This document shows, one piece after another, positions 7,675 through 16,120 of a stretch of 64,000 nt of DNA. The notes under the pieces were generated by a model. It saw only the letters and a list, made by a program, of their open reading frames with translations, did not search any database and had not been told where the DNA came from. The DNA is from an uncultured Sutterella sp. (GTDB taxonomy: Bacteria > Pseudomonadota > Gammaproteobacteria > Burkholderiales > Burkholderiaceae_F): assembly GCA_905197905.1 (NCBI GenBank), contig CAJKAP010000001.1, positions 124,001 through 188,000 of the forward strand, given 5' to 3'. The translations under genes were made by a program, and so were the position numbers. Each line of letters opens with the position of its first letter. Position 1 is the first letter of the stretch.

Positions 7675-8337
7675 TTAGCGTTCAACTAAGCGTAAACGGC
7701 GTTCCATGAAACCAACCAACTGCGTGATCGTCAACGTCATCACTAAGTAGAGGATGGCAACGACGGTCCAAATTTCCATCGTGGCGTAGGTTTCTGCAAT
7801 GATCAACTGACCAGAACGCGTCAATTCTTCAAAGCCAATGACGGAGACCAAGGAGGAGTCCTTCAACATGGCGATAAATTCGTTACCGAGCGGCGGAATA
7901 ATACGCTTAATCGCCTGCGGGAGGATGATGTAGCGCATCGTCTGAGCGGTGGTCATCCCGAGCGATAAACCTGCACGCATCTGACCCAAAGAGATCGACT
8001 GGATACCAGCACGGAAGATTTCAGCAACGTAGGCACCAGAGTTAAGGGAGCAGGCGGTTACTGCGGCGACAAACGGATCGATACGATGCCCAATGATATT
8101 TGGCAGGGCAAAGTAGATAATGAAAATCTGAACGAGCAAAGGCGTACCGCGGATGACGTCAACGTAGATTTTGCAAGGCCAACGAAGGATTTTCGACTTC
8201 GAGAGCTGACCGAGGCCAAGGCAGAGGCCAACGAGTAAGCCAAAGCCAACAGCCAAGGCGGTGATTTCAAGCGTAACCCCAGCACCTTTAATAAGAAGTG
8301 GAATACTGTTTGATATCAGTGATAAGTCAAAATCCAT
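7675..8337 (-). CDS. Polar amino-acid ABC transporter permease
   Basis: A 220-residue inner-membrane permease of the His/Glu/Gln/Arg family. It has the N-terminal GAGVTLEITALAVGFGLLVG helix, the PLLVQIFIIYFALP segment, and the coupling loop GLSLGMTTAQTMRYIILPQA. About five membrane segments are visible. The binding-protein gene lies 232 bp upstream on the same strand behind its own terminator-like hairpin, so the two may be only partly co-transcribed. No ATPase gene is present at either side, so an ATPase encoded elsewhere must be shared. Substrate is not determined. Confidence 0.92.
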   Translation of the reverse strand: MDFDLSLISNSIPLLIKGAGVTLEITALAVGFGLLVGLCLGLGQLSKSKILRWPCKIYVDVIRGTPLLVQIFIIYFALPNIIGHRIDPFVAAVTACSLNSGAYVAEIFRAGIQSISLGQMRAGLSLGMTTAQTMRYIILPQAIKRIIPPLGNEFIAMLKDSSLVSVIGFEELTRSGQLIIAETYATMEIWTVVAILYLVMTLTITQLVGFMERRLRLVER

Positions 8338-8516
8338 CTCGTAACCTCTAAGCGGTGAGTCTATATATTGTCAGTCTGGTCTTTTTGAGCCTAATGAGGA
8401 GGGGCTCGCAAAGGTGTAGGTAAAACGCCCATCATTCTACCGATAGCTGCGCGAAGTGTCCAACGATTCGGGGCTCTCTGTGCAGAAAATTGAGAAAGAA
8501 GATGGGAGATTGAGAA

Positions 8517-8551
8517 AACGCCGTTTGTCTCATAACTCAACAAACGGCGTT
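8517..8551 (-). terminator. Terminator or attenuator after the amino-acid-binding protein gene
   Basis: Leftward, a 12-bp perfect stem (arms AACGCCGTTTGT and ACAAACGGCGTT) is followed by TTCTC. The weak T-run would allow partial readthrough into the permease gene, giving more binding protein than permease. Confidence 0.7.
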
Positions 8552-8569
8552 ATCCATCAATAAAGCTTC

Positions 8570-9316
8570 TTATTGAGCGAACCAGTTGTCATAGATCTTC
8601 TGGACTTCGCCGCTAGCCTTCAATTCGTCGTAGGCCTTGTTCAAAGCGTCGAGCAACTTCGTGTTGCCCTTCTTCACTGCGAAACCGTACCATTCGGCAT
8701 CGGCGATTTCGCTAGAGAGCTGGAAGTTCTTAGCCTGGTTGGGCTTCGTCTTCAAGAAGTAGGCGAGCACTGGGCGATCGAGCACAACGGCTTCAGCGGA
8801 AAGACCAGAGGAGAGATCCATAAAGGCTTCGCTCGTGGTATTGAAAGTCAACACTTTAGCGTTCAAGGTCTTCTTGGCGTATTCAGCCCCCGTGTTACCA
8901 ATCTGAGCGGCAATGGTCTTACCCTTCAAAGATTCAAAGGTCGGGAACTTTTCAGCGTTCTTCTTGAGCGTGAGGTAGGAGAGACCCGATTCGTAGTAGG
9001 GCTTCGTGAAGTCCACTTTTTTCTGACGTTCTTCAGTAATGGAGATACCAGCGGCAGCAACGTCAATAGCGCCCGTGCTCAAAGCCGGGATCAAGGCATC
9101 AAAGCCCATGCTGGAGACTTCCACTTCGTAGCCAGCCTTCTTACCGACAGCCTTGATCAATTCAATATCAAAGCCCGTAATCTGGTTGCTCTTCGTATCC
9201 AAGAATTCAAACGGGGCGAAGGTCGGTTCCGTACCAACGCGCAATTTTTCAGCAGCAAAAGAGGTGCTCACAAGAGCGGCGGACAAAGTAGCTGCAAGGA
9301 TGATTTTTTTCAACAT
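8570..9316 (-). CDS. Amino-acid ABC transporter substrate-binding protein (SBP_bac_3)
   Basis: A 248-residue periplasmic binding protein. A signal peptide (MLKKIILAATLSAALVSTSF, cleavage near AA-EK at residue 22) precedes the family start LRVGTEPTFAPFEFLD. The sequence continues with FDIELIKAVGKKAGYEVE, the signature FDALIPALSTGAIDVAAAGI and LKGKTIAAQIGNTGAEYAKK. This pattern fits GlnH/ArgT-type proteins for polar amino acids. It is followed by the permease gene. The upstream 237 bp holds a palindrome near 9.51 kb and must carry its promoter. The exact amino acid cannot be read. Confidence 0.92.
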   Translation of the reverse strand: MLKKIILAATLSAALVSTSFAAEKLRVGTEPTFAPFEFLDTKSNQITGFDIELIKAVGKKAGYEVEVSSMGFDALIPALSTGAIDVAAAGISITEERQKKVDFTKPYYESGLSYLTLKKNAEKFPTFESLKGKTIAAQIGNTGAEYAKKTLNAKVLTFNTTSEAFMDLSSGLSAEAVVLDRPVLAYFLKTKPNQAKNFQLSSEIADAEWYGFAVKKGNTKLLDALNKAYDELKASGEVQKIYDNWFAQ

Positions 9317-9506
9317 GGTAAGTGCTCCAAGATCTGAAATTTTGTCGCGTTGAGTTTATGAAAGAGGGGGAACTCAACGATCGTGAGAATCACTATAACG
9401 AAACAAAGTTTTGTCTGTTCCGATTTTCTACCTAGATTTTTTGACGTTTTTCCCTTTTTTGAGGGGAAAATTCATTCGGTTGGTGTTTAGCGCTCAAATG
9501 GCGACA

Positions 9507-9520
9507 ATTTGTCGACAAAT
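9507..9520. promoter_or_regulatory. Perfect palindrome in the binding-protein/HAD intergenic region
   Basis: ATTTGTCGACAAAT is a perfect 14-bp palindrome, and a further GTCGACA occurs 12 bases downstream (9532-9538). It lies about 190 bp upstream of the binding-protein start and just past the end of the HAD gene. Such symmetry fits a dimeric repressor site, but no regulator is implied by neighbours. Confidence 0.3.
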
Positions 9521-9553
9521 CAAGGTATTAAGTCGACACAATAAGTTGCTTCG

Positions 9554-10276
9554 TCAGGAGTTTTTGCCGATTTCGTTTTTCCAGGGCAAAATCAGCCAGT
9601 CGTGCTTTTTCGCTTCGAGAGCAAGCTGAGGATCTGGGTTAACGCAGTAGCAGTCGCCCGCTGCCAGAGCAAGTGGCAGATCGTTGTGGCTATCCGTGAA
9701 AAAGACGACTTCAGAGAGCGTGTGACCAAGTTGAGCGAGTTGTCCTTCTAGGCAATGGATTTTGCCTTTTTGAAAGGGTGGCACGCCAATGACTTCCCCT
9801 GTGAGATGGTTATTTTCGACAAGAAGATCTACGCCAAAACTCTCTTTAATACCAAGGAGCTTTTCGCCAATAGGTTGGACGAGAAAAGCGTTAGAAGCGG
9901 AAATAATCATCACATCCATGCCAAGGCGACGCGCTTCAGCAATCGCATCGAGCCCTTCTTGATAAACCGTATCGGCAATGTAGCGGGCCATGAAGCGCTC
10001 CCCATGCACTGCAAGTTCATCTATCGAGAGGTAGGAGAAAAAAGGAATGATTTCTCGCAGATAATCTTCAAGCAATAAGGTTCCTGCGATATAGCGCTCT
10101 TCCATCAAGCGGTCTACTTCAAGAAAACGAGGATCGGTGACGAGCTTTTCTTCTAATAAGTAGCGAGTCCAGTCGACGGTCGCGTCTCCAGCAATCAGAG
10201 TGTGATCAAGGTCGAAGACACAAACCTGGGGAAGAAGGCCAGTGCTGGGAATAGGACGAAAGAGCGTGGAAGACAT
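9554..10276 (-). CDS. HAD superfamily phosphatase, subfamily IB
   Basis: A 240-residue cytoplasmic phosphatase resembling the SerB-like IB group. Motif I is FDLDHTL with nucleophile D22 and acid/base D24. Motif II is in IISAS (S126), motif III lysines lie at 170-172 (FQKGK), and motif IV is TDSHND (D195, D199). A helical cap lies between motif I and motif II. All catalytic positions are intact. It diverges from the CYTH triphosphatase gene. Substrate is unknown; members of the group act on small phosphorylated metabolites such as phosphoserine or glycerol phosphates. Confidence 0.88.
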   Translation of the reverse strand: MSSTLFRPIPSTGLLPQVCVFDLDHTLIAGDATVDWTRYLLEEKLVTDPRFLEVDRLMEERYIAGTLLLEDYLREIIPFFSYLSIDELAVHGERFMARYIADTVYQEGLDAIAEARRLGMDVMIISASNAFLVQPIGEKLLGIKESFGVDLLVENNHLTGEVIGVPPFQKGKIHCLEGQLAQLGHTLSEVVFFTDSHNDLPLALAAGDCYCVNPDPQLALEAKKHDWLILPWKNEIGKNS

Positions 10277-10446
10277 TGGGCGAGCTCCATTCTTTTTTGG
10301 TTGGCAGTTCTTCCATCATACTGGAGGAAGGACGAGGCTGGTGGCATTGCATACACTTCTTTCAAAGTGGTGCTAAAGTGAAAAGCACAAGAAGAAGGCT
10401 GCACACTTTCAAAAAAGGATAAGCAGCCTTCAGGATGGAGGAAATT

Positions 10447-10923
10447 ATGGGTAAAGAAATTGAACGTAAATTCTTAGTGCATGGCACCGCGTGGCGCCAA
10501 CTCGCTACAGGGGTGCACTATCGCCAGGGGTATCTCAATAGTCAGAAAGATCGCACGGCGCGTGTGCGTACCGTAGGAGAAAAAGGCTTTTTAACGGTGA
10601 AGGGACCTACGCATGGGATTACTCGCTTAGAGTTTGAGTATGAGATTCCTCTCAAAGATGCGCTCACCATGCTGAACTCGTTAGTAGAGCAACCGATCAT
10701 TGAAAAGATTCGCTATCGCATTCCTGCTGGAGATTTCGTATGGGAAGTGGACGAATTTTTAGGCGTTAACGAGGGGCTAATTGTGGCAGAAATTGAGTTA
10801 CCTGAAGAGGACACGCCCTTTGAAAAGCCATCTTGGATCGGGGAAGAAGTGTCAGGAGACCCCCGCTACTATAACTCCATGCTCTCGATAAACCCCTATC
10901 GCACTTGGCAAGAGGGGAAATAA
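10447..10923 (+). CDS. CYTH-domain inorganic triphosphatase
   Basis: A 158-residue member of the triphosphate tunnel metalloenzymes. The N-terminal ExExK signature is exact (EIERK, residues 4-8). Charged strands that line the tunnel follow: TARVRTVGEKGFLTVKG, RLEFEYEIP, IEKIRYRI, WEVDEF and LIVAEIELP. The start at 10447 is chosen because GGAGG ends five bases before it; an ATG 12 bases upstream overlaps that ribosome site. Bacterial homologues of this size (such as E. coli YgiF's N-terminal domain and NeuTTM) hydrolyse tripolyphosphate. A strong terminator follows. Confidence 0.9.
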   Translation: MGKEIERKFLVHGTAWRQLATGVHYRQGYLNSQKDRTARVRTVGEKGFLTVKGPTHGITRLEFEYEIPLKDALTMLNSLVEQPIIEKIRYRIPAGDFVWEVDEFLGVNEGLIVAEIELPEEDTPFEKPSWIGEEVSGDPRYYNSMLSINPYRTWQEGK

Positions 10924-10946
10924 GGAGGGGAATTTTTTCAGAAAAT

Positions 10947-10973
10947 GAGGCGCTCTAGAGTGCCTCTTTTTTT
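10947..10973 (+). terminator. Terminator after the CYTH gene
   Basis: Arms GAGGCGCTCT and AGAGTGCCTC (one G-T pair) are followed by seven T residues. It lies 23 bp after the stop. Confidence 0.88.
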
Positions 10974-12076
10974 AGTATAGAAAAACGCGAATAAGCTTCT
11001 CTAATAGGTAAATGTGAGAGATTTGATAAAAAAATTTTAGAATTTTCTTTTTTAAGAAAAATCGGAAAGTTGGCCTTTATGCACCATTTCTCTCAATAGC
11101 TTGGTATGAATGCTATTGAGGAGATTTTTGCCCATTTTTTCCCTAGCGAAATTTTTCTTTCTTTTTCTCGTTTTTGAGATGTTTTTCTCTCATTTTTCTG
11201 CCGTGTAGGTGCTACATCAAAAATGAGTTTTTTGCGAGAGGAAAAGTCACAGAAAAATCGGCTTATCTCACGCTCTTTGGCAAAATTTCGGAGATCTATC
11301 GAGAAGAGTGGAATTGCTATGAAAAACTGCTAGTATCGTTCATTCAGTTCTTATACAGGTATTTTAAGTTTTTCCATAAAATTTTTATGGAATAAAGAGC
11401 AAATGACTAACTACTCAAGTTTAAGAAAAAGACTACATAAAAATTTTTTATACCTAAAAAATCGCCTACTATACTCTCTAAGAAGCAAAACTAGGAGTAT
11501 TAATTCTTTCATAGATAAGTAAAATATCAAAAAACTGAACATCTTGATCTATGGAAATGCTTCTTTAAGAATGAAATATAAGCAAATAATCATAAATTGT
11601 ATAGATCGTTTTTAGAGATCATTGAAAAATAGTCCAGTCACGTGAAAAGTGACCGTAAATTCAAAAAATTTCTTTAAAAAATAGCGAAAGATACTCTCTA
11701 AGAAGGAAAATAAAGAAAATTTTAGAAAATTTTCAACTCAATTTTCATGCAAAAAATGGAAGTTCTACACCTCAAACTCACGCAAAAACGAAGTTTTCGT
11801 TCTTGAGGAAAAGTGACTTCTCCAACTTTTTACCCGTATCAAAAATTCTGCCGATCTTTGAAGTATGAAAAACATCGAACACAATTCTCTAAGAGGGAAA
11901 GAGATAAGGTTCTGGTAAAAAATAACGGCAATTCTGTTAGTTTTAAGGTAATACTTACACATACAACTTGTAAACTACTTTTATCCCTGTGAGAGTAGTT
12001 AGTTATTCATGTTTGAAGAATCCTTTTTGCTATGACTTTGAGATAGGTCAAAGAAAAAAGGCGACTGGCGCTATGC
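10974..12076. other. AT-rich gene-free region with direct and inverted repeats
   Basis: About 1.1 kb with no convincing coding sequence and a clearly higher A+T content than its neighbours. It holds a 36-bp imperfect direct repeat (11455-11490 and 11675-11710, exactly 220 bp apart) sharing TAAAAAAT and ATACTCTCTAAGAAG. Weaker relatives (TTCTCTAAGAGGGAAA at 11884, TTCTCTAATAGGTAAA near 10998) are also present. Inverted repeats include CTCAATAGC/GCTATTGAG (11092-11120, followed by GAGATTTTT), a CCATAAAA/TTTTATGG palindrome (11374-11390) and GTCAC/GTGAC (11636-11652). Function is unknown; it separates the helicase gene from the core gene block. Confidence 0.6.
11455..11710. repeat. 36-bp imperfect direct repeat, 220 bp apart
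   Basis: Copies at 11455-11490 and 11675-11710 share TAAAAAAT, a GC pair, the 15-mer ATACTCTCTAAGAAG and AAAA. The shared 15-mer includes a TATACT/GATACT hexamer that could act as a -10 element, so these may be duplicated promoters or remnants of a duplicated 5' region. Confidence 0.6.
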
Positions 12077-12082
12077 TAAAAT
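12075..12082 (+). promoter_or_regulatory. Extended -10 element before the helicase gene
   Basis: TGCTAAAAT (TGn plus TAAAAT) lies 41 bp before the ATG of the helicase gene. No good -35 is seen, which is tolerated by extended -10 promoters. AGGACCACTC precedes the ATG as ribosome site. Confidence 0.4.
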
Positions 12083-12122
12083 TTTCACACCAACAACCAC
12101 TTCTTTCCTATCAGGACCACTC

Positions 12123-15100
12123 ATGCCGCCATCTGAATTCGAACCGTTTGATATGCAAGACGAGTTCGGGTCAATGTATTCACACCACACGCCTTTCGAT
12201 GAGGAATTTTCTCATCGTGAGCTAGATTTGCATGTAATGGAAACTTGGCGCTATTGGGAGGAAGAAAGTCGAGCAGAGCCAGCTTTTAGTCCTGAAACCG
12301 ATTTGTTGAATGCCGAGGGGGAGATTGATTTTTATGGCGATAGAGGTTTGGGCTACTACGCCCTGATTCCCTTTGGCCAATACTTGGCTCGCCGATCTGA
12401 AGAGTTCGGGCCAATTGGCGGTTGGCCGTCCCCAGAACCCACAGCCGCTCCCATTTCGTGGGAGCGGTTTCGCCACCTGGTTCGTTACTACCGAGAGTGT
12501 GTGCGACTGGAAAACGATGCACTTTGCGCGATCCCCTTAGAGATGGTTGGACAAAAAGCGGTTTTTCTCGCGCATGACGAAGATTGGTGTCCTCGCGCGG
12601 GAGACTGGCAGCGCTGGATTCCCGAAAAGGGAAGTGAACACTACGAGGAACTCAATCCTTTTGAGCACCATGTGAGTCTTGGGTATCCTCTTTGTGTACA
12701 CCCAGTGAAAGACACACAGGGAAAAACGCGCCTTTCTATTGAACCTGTCTTTTATTGGCGGCTTACTGTGACGAAGCACGCTGGAGAAAAGCCAGGCTTT
12801 CTCTGCCAGTTGCTCGACCCAGAAGCAAAGCCTGAAGTGAACCACGCCTGGTTACGCCGTGTTTGTCGAGGTAAGGGAAAAGAAGAAGGATTCTTGCGAG
12901 ACGTCGGCATGCTTCCAGAAACGCTGTTAGCTGATCGAGAGGAAGAGAGTCCTACGGATTATTCTCTTTCGCGGTTAGTGAAGGTGGTGGAGTCGCATTT
13001 TGCGCGTCATATGCGCGAAACGCTCAATCCAGAAGATTTGCACTGCGTGGGGTTTGATGGAGAACCCGAGACAGGGTATTACAACCGTGCCATTCTCTTT
13101 AATGAAGAAGCTTCAGCTTTTACCCGAAATTTAGAAAAAGAATTGCGCTATTTGGAGAGCGTGCCCGATCAAGTTTTAGAGGGGACAGCACTCAAGGCGT
13201 TTTTTAATGATGATAAAACCTCGCATGATGAGGAGCCTCTCCTCATTGGTGATGCTTTTGACTTGGAGCGCTTCACACTGCGTCAACGAGAAGCGGTGAG
13301 CTGTATGCTCTCTGAAGCGCTCACTGTAGTACAAGGACCACCAGGCACTGGAAAGAGTCAAGTTTTAGTGGGCGCCATGCTTAACATGAATGCGCACGGC
13401 GGCAGAGTCCTCGTGTCAGCAACGACCCACAAAGCAATCGATGCGATCGAAGAGCGCCTTGGGAAAATGCGAGAGCTTGTGGGAGACTATCCGTTTTTAC
13501 GACTGCAGTCTCCCAGAGCCACTTTCTTAGAAAAATTAGAAGAGAAATTTTCGGCTCTCCTGCCAGAACTTCACTTCGTGATAAATGAGGAGGCAGGGAA
13601 GCAACTCGCTGTTGCCAGAGAAAAACTTTTGCAGGCAGCACAATTCCGCTCCCAAGTCGAAGAGAGAGCAAAGCGCTATCTACTCTTGCGCGAGAAAATG
13701 GAGATCGCCTACCGCGTCATGAAAAAAGAGCGGGAATTCGATCCCAACATTCCTCAAAAAGCCCGCGAAAAGGATATTCGACGAGTGCGAGGCTATGAAC
13801 GCGCGCTTGCGAATTGGAGTGGTAGTGCTTGGGAGCGCACCGTTTTCCAGCTGCGTCATCCGCTCTTAAACACTTTATTTCGGCAGTGGGTTCGCTCCTT
13901 AGGAAAAGGCACTCTTCCTTATTGGAAGGCTCCGACTTCGGAGCGACTCTCTCATATCACTGAAGAATTAAAGCACCTCAAAAATTATGTTTTCGCCCGA
14001 ACGAGTCTCACTCAGGCGTGGCAAGAAAAAGAGGCGCTCCCAGGGAACTATTCTCTGTATACCCAGCAGATTGCGGAGCGCAATTTCTCGATTGTTGAAG
14101 CCTTCCCGGCGACGATTCGCTCGCTTAATGCGTTACGCCTTTATGAAGCGCTTGCGGCATACTTCCCCATCAAAGATAGCGTTGGACAAAAGATAAAGAA
14201 AAGCCTTTTGGACAGTGAAGAATTGATCGCGTGGTGCGCTTCTCATCGCGATAAGGAAAAAGAACTTTTGCGGTCGGTTTTCCCTACCTGGGGTGTGACT
14301 GCGCTATCGGTCGGAAGTCAAATTCCTCTTTCTCCGGCCACTTTTGACCTTCTCATGATTGACGAGTCTTCTCAAATTAATGTGGCACAAGCGCTCCCTC
14401 TGCTCTTTCGAGCAAAGCGAGCCGCAGTGGTGGGAGACCCCATGCAGCTTGCCTTTATTTCAAGTGTCACTGAGTTAGAAGAAAAGATTGCGCGTGAACG
14501 CGCAGAGCTTACCGACGAGGAAGCCAGAGAGTATTGCTACAACAAAGTTTCCCTCTACGATTTAGCCTATCGTCGTCGCACGGCACGACGCGTCTTCTTG
14601 GCAGATACGTTTAGAAGTTGTGCGCCTATTACGGCTTATTGCAGTCACTATTTTTATGGTGGGAGATTGCGTACCGCCACTGATGAAAATCGTCTTCAAG
14701 TTCCCTTCTTGCGGGAGCCTGGAATTGAATGGATTTCGGTCAAAAGTGCTGTTAAGCGTGGGAGAGAGGGCACGAGTTGCTACGCGCCAGAAGAAGTGGA
14801 CCGAGTGGTTGAGCTCGTCAAAACCCTTTTGCTCGATGAACACTATGAAGGCACCGTAGGTGTTGTCACCCCGTTTGCTTATCAAGGCGAGGTGATTCGT
14901 CAGGCGGTTGAAGCGGAAATTCCAGAAGAGATTCTTCAGAAAGCGCAATTCGTTTCTGCGACTTCACATGCTTTCCAAGGAGGAGAGCGTGATGTGATGA
15001 TTTTGAGTCTGTGTGCTGGAGCGGGGATGCCCCCTGGGTGCTTACGCTTTATCGCGGATAACCCCTCGATATTCAATGTAGCGATTAGCCGTGCGAGAGC

Positions 15101-15521
15101 ACTTTTGCTTGTTGTCGGGGACGAGATGTGGGCAGCGCGTTCGCGCATCCCATTTGTTGAAGGGCTTACGAAGAGCTGGCAAGATGCATTGGACAAAACG
15201 CGAAGTGAAAATGAATGGTCTGAAAAAGAACGTTTCATCGCACAGCTTCGAGAGGCTGGTCTTCCCGTTTCTTTGCATAAAAAATCAGGCGGACGTTTTA
15301 TCGATATCGCTCTTGAAGACGGTTCAGTGAAATTAGCGCTGATGCTTAGCACCTCAATGCGTGGGGCAACGTACTGGCTTGATGCGGATCTTGTCTCACA
15401 AGGTTGGCTCGTATATCGTCTCTGGCGACATGAATTAACGGACCATTTAGAAGAGTGTGTCGGACGTGTGATCTCTCTTTGGCAACGTGCACATGAAGAG
15501 CGCGAGCCTATCGCGATGTGA
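12123..15521 (+). CDS. UPF1/DNA2-like SF1B helicase with degraded C-terminal nuclease-like domain
   Basis: A 1132-residue protein. Residues 1-390 match no domain I recognise. The helicase core starts with Walker A QGPPGTGKS (about 403-411) and motif Ia SATTHKAID. A long, charged, partly helical insertion (about 430-740) follows, then motif II MIDESSQ (D747), motif III GDPMQLAF, motif IV GVVTPFAYQ, motif V SATSHAFQGGERDV and motif VI NVAISRAR (about 985). Residues about 1030-1125 resemble the REase_MTES_1575/DUF559-like endonuclease that often ends such helicases (SEKERFIAQLREAG, RFIDIAL, QGWLVYRLWRHEL). The usual acidic E-V-D strand reads LALMLSTS here, so catalysis looks lost. The gene stands alone between AT-rich DNA and tRNA-Ser. 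Related helicase-nucleases occur in defence islands; an immune role is inference. Confidence 0.85.
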   Translation: MPPSEFEPFDMQDEFGSMYSHHTPFDEEFSHRELDLHVMETWRYWEEESRAEPAFSPETDLLNAEGEIDFYGDRGLGYYALIPFGQYLARRSEEFGPIGGWPSPEPTAAPISWERFRHLVRYYRECVRLENDALCAIPLEMVGQKAVFLAHDEDWCPRAGDWQRWIPEKGSEHYEELNPFEHHVSLGYPLCVHPVKDTQGKTRLSIEPVFYWRLTVTKHAGEKPGFLCQLLDPEAKPEVNHAWLRRVCRGKGKEEGFLRDVGMLPETLLADREEESPTDYSLSRLVKVVESHFARHMRETLNPEDLHCVGFDGEPETGYYNRAILFNEEASAFTRNLEKELRYLESVPDQVLEGTALKAFFNDDKTSHDEEPLLIGDAFDLERFTLRQREAVSCMLSEALTVVQGPPGTGKSQVLVGAMLNMNAHGGRVLVSATTHKAIDAIEERLGKMRELVGDYPFLRLQSPRATFLEKLEEKFSALLPELHFVINEEAGKQLAVAREKLLQAAQFRSQVEERAKRYLLLREKMEIAYRVMKKEREFDPNIPQKAREKDIRRVRGYERALANWSGSAWERTVFQLRHPLLNTLFRQWVRSLGKGTLPYWKAPTSERLSHITEELKHLKNYVFARTSLTQAWQEKEALPGNYSLYTQQIAERNFSIVEAFPATIRSLNALRLYEALAAYFPIKDSVGQKIKKSLLDSEELIAWCASHRDKEKELLRSVFPTWGVTALSVGSQIPLSPATFDLLMIDESSQINVAQALPLLFRAKRAAVVGDPMQLAFISSVTELEEKIARERAELTDEEAREYCYNKVSLYDLAYRRRTARRVFLADTFRSCAPITAYCSHYFYGGRLRTATDENRLQVPFLREPGIEWISVKSAVKRGREGTSCYAPEEVDRVVELVKTLLLDEHYEGTVGVVTPFAYQGEVIRQAVEAEIPEEILQKAQFVSATSHAFQGGERDVMILSLCAGAGMPPGCLRFIADNPSIFNVAISRARALLLVVGDEMWAARSRIPFVEGLTKSWQDALDKTRSENEWSEKERFIAQLREAGLPVSLHKKSGGRFIDIALEDGSVKLALMLSTSMRGATYWLDADLVSQGWLVYRLWRHELTDHLEECVGRVISLWQRAHEEREPIAM

Positions 15522-15626
15522 TGAAGTCAGCGCTCCTTGGCCGTTGAAAGAATAAAGCGAAGAGCAAAAGACAGTCTGAGTTGTCTGGACCCATCATAGG
15601 ACCCACCGCGCGTCCTCCTAAGCCCT

Positions 15627-15650
15627 CAACCTAGACCCCAACCTAGACCC
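15627..15650. repeat. Two tandem copies of a 12-mer
   Basis: CAACCTAGACCC occurs twice in direct succession, followed by CAATC. It lies between the helicase gene and tRNA-Ser and has no visible role. Confidence 0.85.
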
Positions 15651-15777
15651 CAATCAAATCGAAATAAAATGGGAAGCGGGTACAGACAATAAGGGTGCAA
15701 CTCCGCCTGAAAGCTAAGAAAACAAAGGGCTTTTCAGCGTAGGTGAAAAAAGTGGGGAAGAAGCTTTGAAGATAAAC

Positions 15778-15868
15778 TGGCGGAAGGAGAGGGATTCGAA
15801 CCCTCGATACGGAATATCCGTATGCCGCCTTTCCAGGGCGGTACATTCAACCACTCTGCCATCCTTCC
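15778..15868 (-). tRNA. tRNA-Ser (anticodon GGA)
   Basis: A class II tRNA with encoded CCA. Acceptor arms are GGAAGGA and TCCTTCC, anticodon stem CCGCC/GGCGG holds loop CTGGAAA (anticodon GGA), and the long variable arm has stem ATACGGA/TCCGTAT. tRNA-Ser genes are frequent integration sites; the 3' end faces the helicase region. Confidence 0.95.
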
Positions 15869-15929
15869 GAGATGATACGAAGAGAACCTTTTCAGCAAAA
15901 GGTCGCCTCGTCAAATGTTGAGAAGAGAA

Positions 15930-15957
15930 AGTATACACGGTTTTTGAGAAAAAGCAA
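15930..15957 (-). promoter_or_regulatory. Promoter of tRNA-Ser(GGA)
   Basis: Leftward, TTGCTT (-35, 15957-15952) and TATACT (-10, 15935-15930) are separated by 16 bp. The predicted start lies about 55 bp before the mature 5' end. Confidence 0.7.
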
Positions 15958-16120
15958 GTTTTTGTCCATACCGTATTTTTAGGATAAACCCGAGATCGCT
16001 GTTTGGAGTAGGTCGGCTAGAGGATTTTCAGTCTCTTCGAGCTGTGCCAGAATCTATAAGAGTGTTTTCTTTGCTAAACTCATCGATTGTCTGAGCTTTC
16101 AGACAAGGAAGGATGTCTAC

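Noticed and set aside
11174..11395. A 73-codon open frame in the AT-rich region
   Set aside because: Composition is extreme (F, K, Y rich), no clear ribosome site and no family likeness.
11455..11710. Possible CRISPR array in the AT-rich region
   Set aside because: Only two imperfect copies 220 bp apart, irregular further relatives and no cas genes.
12123..15777. Integrated element with attachment sites between the AT-rich region and tRNA-Ser
   Set aside because: No integrase gene and no direct repeat of the tRNA 3' end was found by eye, so an integrative element is not supported beyond the suggestive location.
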